A stretch of DNA of 64,000 nt, taken from contig CAJTPZ010000009.1 of assembly GCA_910578395.1 (NCBI GenBank), positions 1 to 64,000 of the forward strand. The letters are read 5' to 3'. Source of the stretch: an uncultured Muribaculaceae bacterium. GTDB lineage: Bacteria; Bacteroidota; Bacteroidia; Bacteroidales; Muribaculaceae. Of this stretch, positions 61,327 through 64,000 are shown one piece after another (within the stretch, counting starts at the first letter, position 1; each line of letters starts with the position of its first letter). The notes under the pieces are model-generated. The model had not been told where the DNA came from. It did not search any database and saw only the letters and a list, made by a program, of their open reading frames with translations. Both the position numbers and the translations under genes were made by a program.

Positions 61327-63249
61327 ATGGACGCTAAAAAGAACAAAACGATGAAAAATATATTCAAGAAAATTACAATGGCGGTCCTTGCCATGGCATC
61401 GGCCACGGCATACACCGGCTGTGACAGCGATTTGCTCGACACAACGCCTACATATATGTATTCCAGTGAGAATGTGTGGAAGAGCCCGATACTTGCCAGG
61501 AGTGCAGTCAAAGGTGTCTATAACGCTCTTTACAACCGTTTCACAAAGAACTACACAGGCAGTTCGATGGGCATACCCATGGACTGCTGGTCGTCGGTCA
61601 TGGACATAGACCGCAACTGGCGCGGTGGACTTTTCACATGCACAGGATCGCTCACACCATCCGACGGCAACCTTGCCGGCCATTTCAAGCTTTACTACAC
61701 AGTGGTCTATCGTGCTAACGATGCGATCATGCATATCGGCGATGTTCCAGGCATGCCCGACGATGAGAAGGCCCGTCTTATAGCAGAGTGTAAATTTCTG
61801 CGTGCCTGGGGTTATTTCTATCTAAATCTTTTCTGGCGCGGTGTGCCTCTATATCTTACGACAGTAGCTCCTGAGGAAGCTAAATTGCCACGCTCGTCGG
61901 AAGCTGATGTGTGGGCGCAGATCATAAAAGACCTTACTGAAGTGATCGACGAGTCGAATATCCCCGACCGCTATTCCAAGGGCAATGCCAATTATGGTAA
62001 TGCTACACGCGGAGCGGCACTCGCTTATCGCGGACAGGTCTATCAGATAATAGGTGACAATGCCAAGGCTCTTGCCGATTTTGAGGCTATAGAAAGATGC
62101 GGTTATTCTCTCTACAGTCCAAGCGGCGGCGCTTCTGGAAACCGCGATTACTTCGATCTCCTCCGTCCGGCCAATGAGCAGTGCGACGAAATGATTTTCT
62201 CTATCCAGTGTGTGGAGACCCCCGACATGGGAAATCCCAGAAGTATAAACTACGGCAACCGCGTGACCGGAGGTTCGGCCTGGAACAACTATCTGCCGAA
62301 TCCCGCTTATGTCGAAATGTTTGAGTGTGCCGACGGCAGTAAGTTTGACTGGGAGAAATATTGTCCGGGATGGCATCAGATGGAAACTGAAGCCCGTAAG
62401 GTGTTTTTCCTTCGCGACGGTCTTGCAAGCGGCGAATATGGTGTGTGGGGTAACACTGCCACAACATGTTACGATCATAAATATTACGATAATATGGAAG
62501 CTTCGGGTGCCGACATGTCTAAATATCTTGACAACGGCAATGAAGCGCGCATCAAAAAAGCCTATGATGACCGCGATCCGCGTTTGAAGATGTCTATAAT
62601 CACTCCGTATAGCGAGTACGACGGTAACCAGGCAGGTGTAGGCAACCACACATGGGTGTTGCGTTGGCCTTATATACTTGATGCCGGGGCACCTTATGAT
62701 GTACGCACCGACACAAACGCCTACTATTATTATCTGTGGCGTAAATATGTCACCGAGAACGACGAGTGCACTACCCGGTGGGTCTATCCGATGGATATAA
62801 TTCTGTGCCGGTATGCCGAGATTCTTCTTCGGCGCGCCGAGTGTCTCAATGAGCTTGGCCGCACCAGCGACGCTGTCGAGTTTGTGAATATGGTGCGCCG
62901 CCGTGCCGGTCATGTCCTTCTAAATGATCCCGACTATCCGGCTACCAAGGTTCTCGGACAGGACGATATGCGTGAGCGCATACGCAATGAGTATTATGTA
63001 GAGCTTGGAGGCGAGGATTCGATGTATGCCAATGAACTCCGCTGGGGTACCTGGCAGGACCGTAAGTTCCGTGACAATTCTTCCGGCAAGACCGATGCGC
63101 CGATGAATACCAACGGTCTTATGCAGATTTGGGGCACTGTCACCTATTACAACATTTCGGTGGGTGACAAGATGAATGTGTGGCCTATTCCAGCCAAGGA
63201 ACGCGAAATGAATCCTTCTCTCACCCAGAATGATGGTTGGAACGACTGA
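61327..63249 (+). CDS. SusD/RagB family glycan-binding lipoprotein 2
   Basis: The 640-residue lipoprotein has lipobox AYTGC, an N-terminal SusD-like helical region with ECKFLRAWGYFYLNLFWRGV, and the C-terminal domain with LCRYAEILLRRAECLNELGR, VNMVRRRAGH and ending MNPSLTQNDGW. At 640 residues it is longer than SusD 1 (543). The ATG at 61327 is 3 nt after the susC 2 stop; the ATG at 61351 starts directly at MKNIFKKITM and is an equally good start. It is paired with SusC 2. Confidence 0.95.
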   Translation: MDAKKNKTMKNIFKKITMAVLAMASATAYTGCDSDLLDTTPTYMYSSENVWKSPILARSAVKGVYNALYNRFTKNYTGSSMGIPMDCWSSVMDIDRNWRGGLFTCTGSLTPSDGNLAGHFKLYYTVVYRANDAIMHIGDVPGMPDDEKARLIAECKFLRAWGYFYLNLFWRGVPLYLTTVAPEEAKLPRSSEADVWAQIIKDLTEVIDESNIPDRYSKGNANYGNATRGAALAYRGQVYQIIGDNAKALADFEAIERCGYSLYSPSGGASGNRDYFDLLRPANEQCDEMIFSIQCVETPDMGNPRSINYGNRVTGGSAWNNYLPNPAYVEMFECADGSKFDWEKYCPGWHQMETEARKVFFLRDGLASGEYGVWGNTATTCYDHKYYDNMEASGADMSKYLDNGNEARIKKAYDDRDPRLKMSIITPYSEYDGNQAGVGNHTWVLRWPYILDAGAPYDVRTDTNAYYYYLWRKYVTENDECTTRWVYPMDIILCRYAEILLRRAECLNELGRTSDAVEFVNMVRRRAGHVLLNDPDYPATKVLGQDDMRERIRNEYYVELGGEDSMYANELRWGTWQDRKFRDNSSGKTDAPMNTNGLMQIWGTVTYYNISVGDKMNVWPIPAKEREMNPSLTQNDGWND

Positions 63250-63289
63250 TTCTTTGAAATTTCAACGAAACATGATAAATTTATAGCTT

Positions 63290-63339
63290 GGATAGAGTGG
63301 TCAGGAGATGGTGCTGAAAAACCTCCGGCCGCTCTATCC
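63290..63339 (+). terminator. Hairpin after SusD 2, terminator or attenuator
   Basis: GGATAGAGTGG (63290-63300) pairs with CCGCTCTATCC (63329-63339), 11 pairs including one G-T. It lacks a T-run and lies just before the next gene, so it may lower readthrough. Confidence 0.45.
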
Positions 63340-63370
63340 GGGACTAATCAATAATACCTAAATTACACAA

Positions 63371-64000
63371 ATGAAGAAATTGATTTTTGCAATGGCTATG
63401 CTGGCGGTGGCGACATGTGGTTTCGCCCAGCATCGTGCCGATCAGCAGCATCTTGATGATGAAAACTCTTTTTCGATGATTCTGCTTGGTGATCCGCAGG
63501 GTTACATAAAGTATGATCTCAATCAGCCGCTCTTTGAACTTTGCACGGCATGGATCGCCGATAACATCGACAATCTCAATATCAAGGGTGTGCTGTGTAC
63601 AGGCGACATTGTGGAGCAGAATGACAATATTGTCATGAACCGCAATATGCTCAATCAGACGAGCCGTGAGATGTGGGAAGCCGGATCACACGCTTTTAAG
63701 CGTCTTGATAACAAGGTCCCATATTTTATCTCATGTGGAAATCACGAATATGGATATAAGAAGTCGGAAAACGGGATGACTCATTTTCCTGAGTATTTCC
63801 CTTTTGAGCGCAACAACAAGTGGCGCGATATCATTGTCAGCAACTATCCGAACCGTCAGGGTATCTCTGATATCGAGAATGCAGCGTTTGAATACGACGA
63901 ACCCAATTGGGGCAAAATGCTTGTGATTGTCACTGAGTTTGCTCCGCGCGATGAGGTGCTTGAGTGGGCAAAGGATCTATGTGCCAGTGATAAGTATAAA
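63371..64000 (+). CDS. Exported calcineurin-like metallophosphoesterase, N-terminal part (cut by window edge)
   Basis: The frame is open from ATG at 63371 to the window edge, 210 codons. It has a signal peptide (MKKLIFAMAMLAVATCGFAQ). The metallophosphoesterase metal motifs are LLGDPQGY (Asp, with Gln in place of the usual His), CTGDIVEQND and SCGNHEYGY. It is related in style to exported phosphoesterases found in polysaccharide loci. It follows SusD 2 by 121 bp and probably belongs to the same operon. Leader element ACCTAAATTA lies at 63356-63365. Confidence 0.88.
   Translation, partial: MKKLIFAMAMLAVATCGFAQHRADQQHLDDENSFSMILLGDPQGYIKYDLNQPLFELCTAWIADNIDNLNIKGVLCTGDIVEQNDNIVMNRNMLNQTSREMWEAGSHAFKRLDNKVPYFISCGNHEYGYKKSENGMTHFPEYFPFERNNKWRDIIVSNYPNRQGISDIENAAFEYDEPNWGKMLVIVTEFAPRDEVLEWAKDLCASDKYK

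Noticed and set aside
61849..62913. A 354-codon minus-strand open frame opposite SusD 2
   Set aside because: SusD 2 is well supported by motifs on the plus strand. The long antisense frame comes from its codon bias.

Overview
The window looks like a chromosomal segment of a gut Bacteroidales, most likely near Muribaculaceae; this is inferred from gene families, not from a marker gene. The support is: two SusC/SusD pairs, a SprE/PorW-like type IX secretion lipoprotein, DUF4290 and DUF3853 proteins, Bacteroidetes-type promoters (TTTG, about 20 nt, TAnnTTTG) in front of several genes and both tRNAs, and few Shine-Dalgarno sequences. There is no rRNA, CRISPR array or complete insertion sequence.

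Layout. 1-2521 is the end of a mobilizable element: a partial MobV relaxase, a broken small ORF, a RepA-like helicase and a DUF3853 DNA-binding protein. It abuts the 3' end of a tRNA-Ser(UGA), a typical integration site. 2.9-8.3 kb holds the minus-strand rimP-nusA-infB-folK operon. 8.5-12.8 kb is an accessory stretch: an NhaC antiporter, a GT2 glycosyltransferase with an in-frame 9-G tract, and a B12-binding-domain radical SAM protein. The radical SAM gene carries a 95-bp segment bounded by inverted repeats, and a related copy lies in inverted orientation just upstream of it. 13.2-15.1 kb is cysE-cysK, making cysteine from serine, behind a structured leader. 15.2-20.0 kb holds a monooxygenase-like protein, a CPA2 antiporter, RlmD and superoxide dismutase.

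20.2-29.8 kb is a long minus-strand series: DUF4290, rimM, an acidic protein, an OmpA-like protein, a lytic transglycosylase, uvrA, a frameshifted glycosyltransferase-like gene and the PorW-like lipoprotein. 29.9-35.4 kb is a CusBA-TolC-type metal efflux system whose adaptor begins with a His-rich stretch. 35.6-38.7 kb is a compact salvage module: ribokinase, a ureide-permease-like transporter and a nucleoside hydrolase. A tRNA-Pro(UGG) follows. 39.0-45.7 kb is a MacAB-TolC-like ABC efflux operon with a tRNA-dihydrouridine synthase at its end. 45.7-50.2 kb encodes a Dcp-type M3 peptidase, a C1 aminopeptidase and an EEP-family lipoprotein.

50.3-64.0 kb is a polysaccharide utilization region: a GH43 enzyme, SusC/SusD pair 1, a GH43-like lipoprotein, SusC/SusD pair 2 and the start of a metallophosphoesterase. 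Both susC genes follow a nearly identical leader (a dyad, a run of 8-9 C, a palindrome, then TATACCAATC next to the start codon) at nearly constant distance, so they are probably controlled together. No dedicated regulator lies in the window.

The observations I rate highest are the TIR-bounded repeat and its coding-like inverted copy around the radical SAM gene, the shared susC leader, the 9-G tract in the glycosyltransferase, and the mobile element end at tRNA-Ser.
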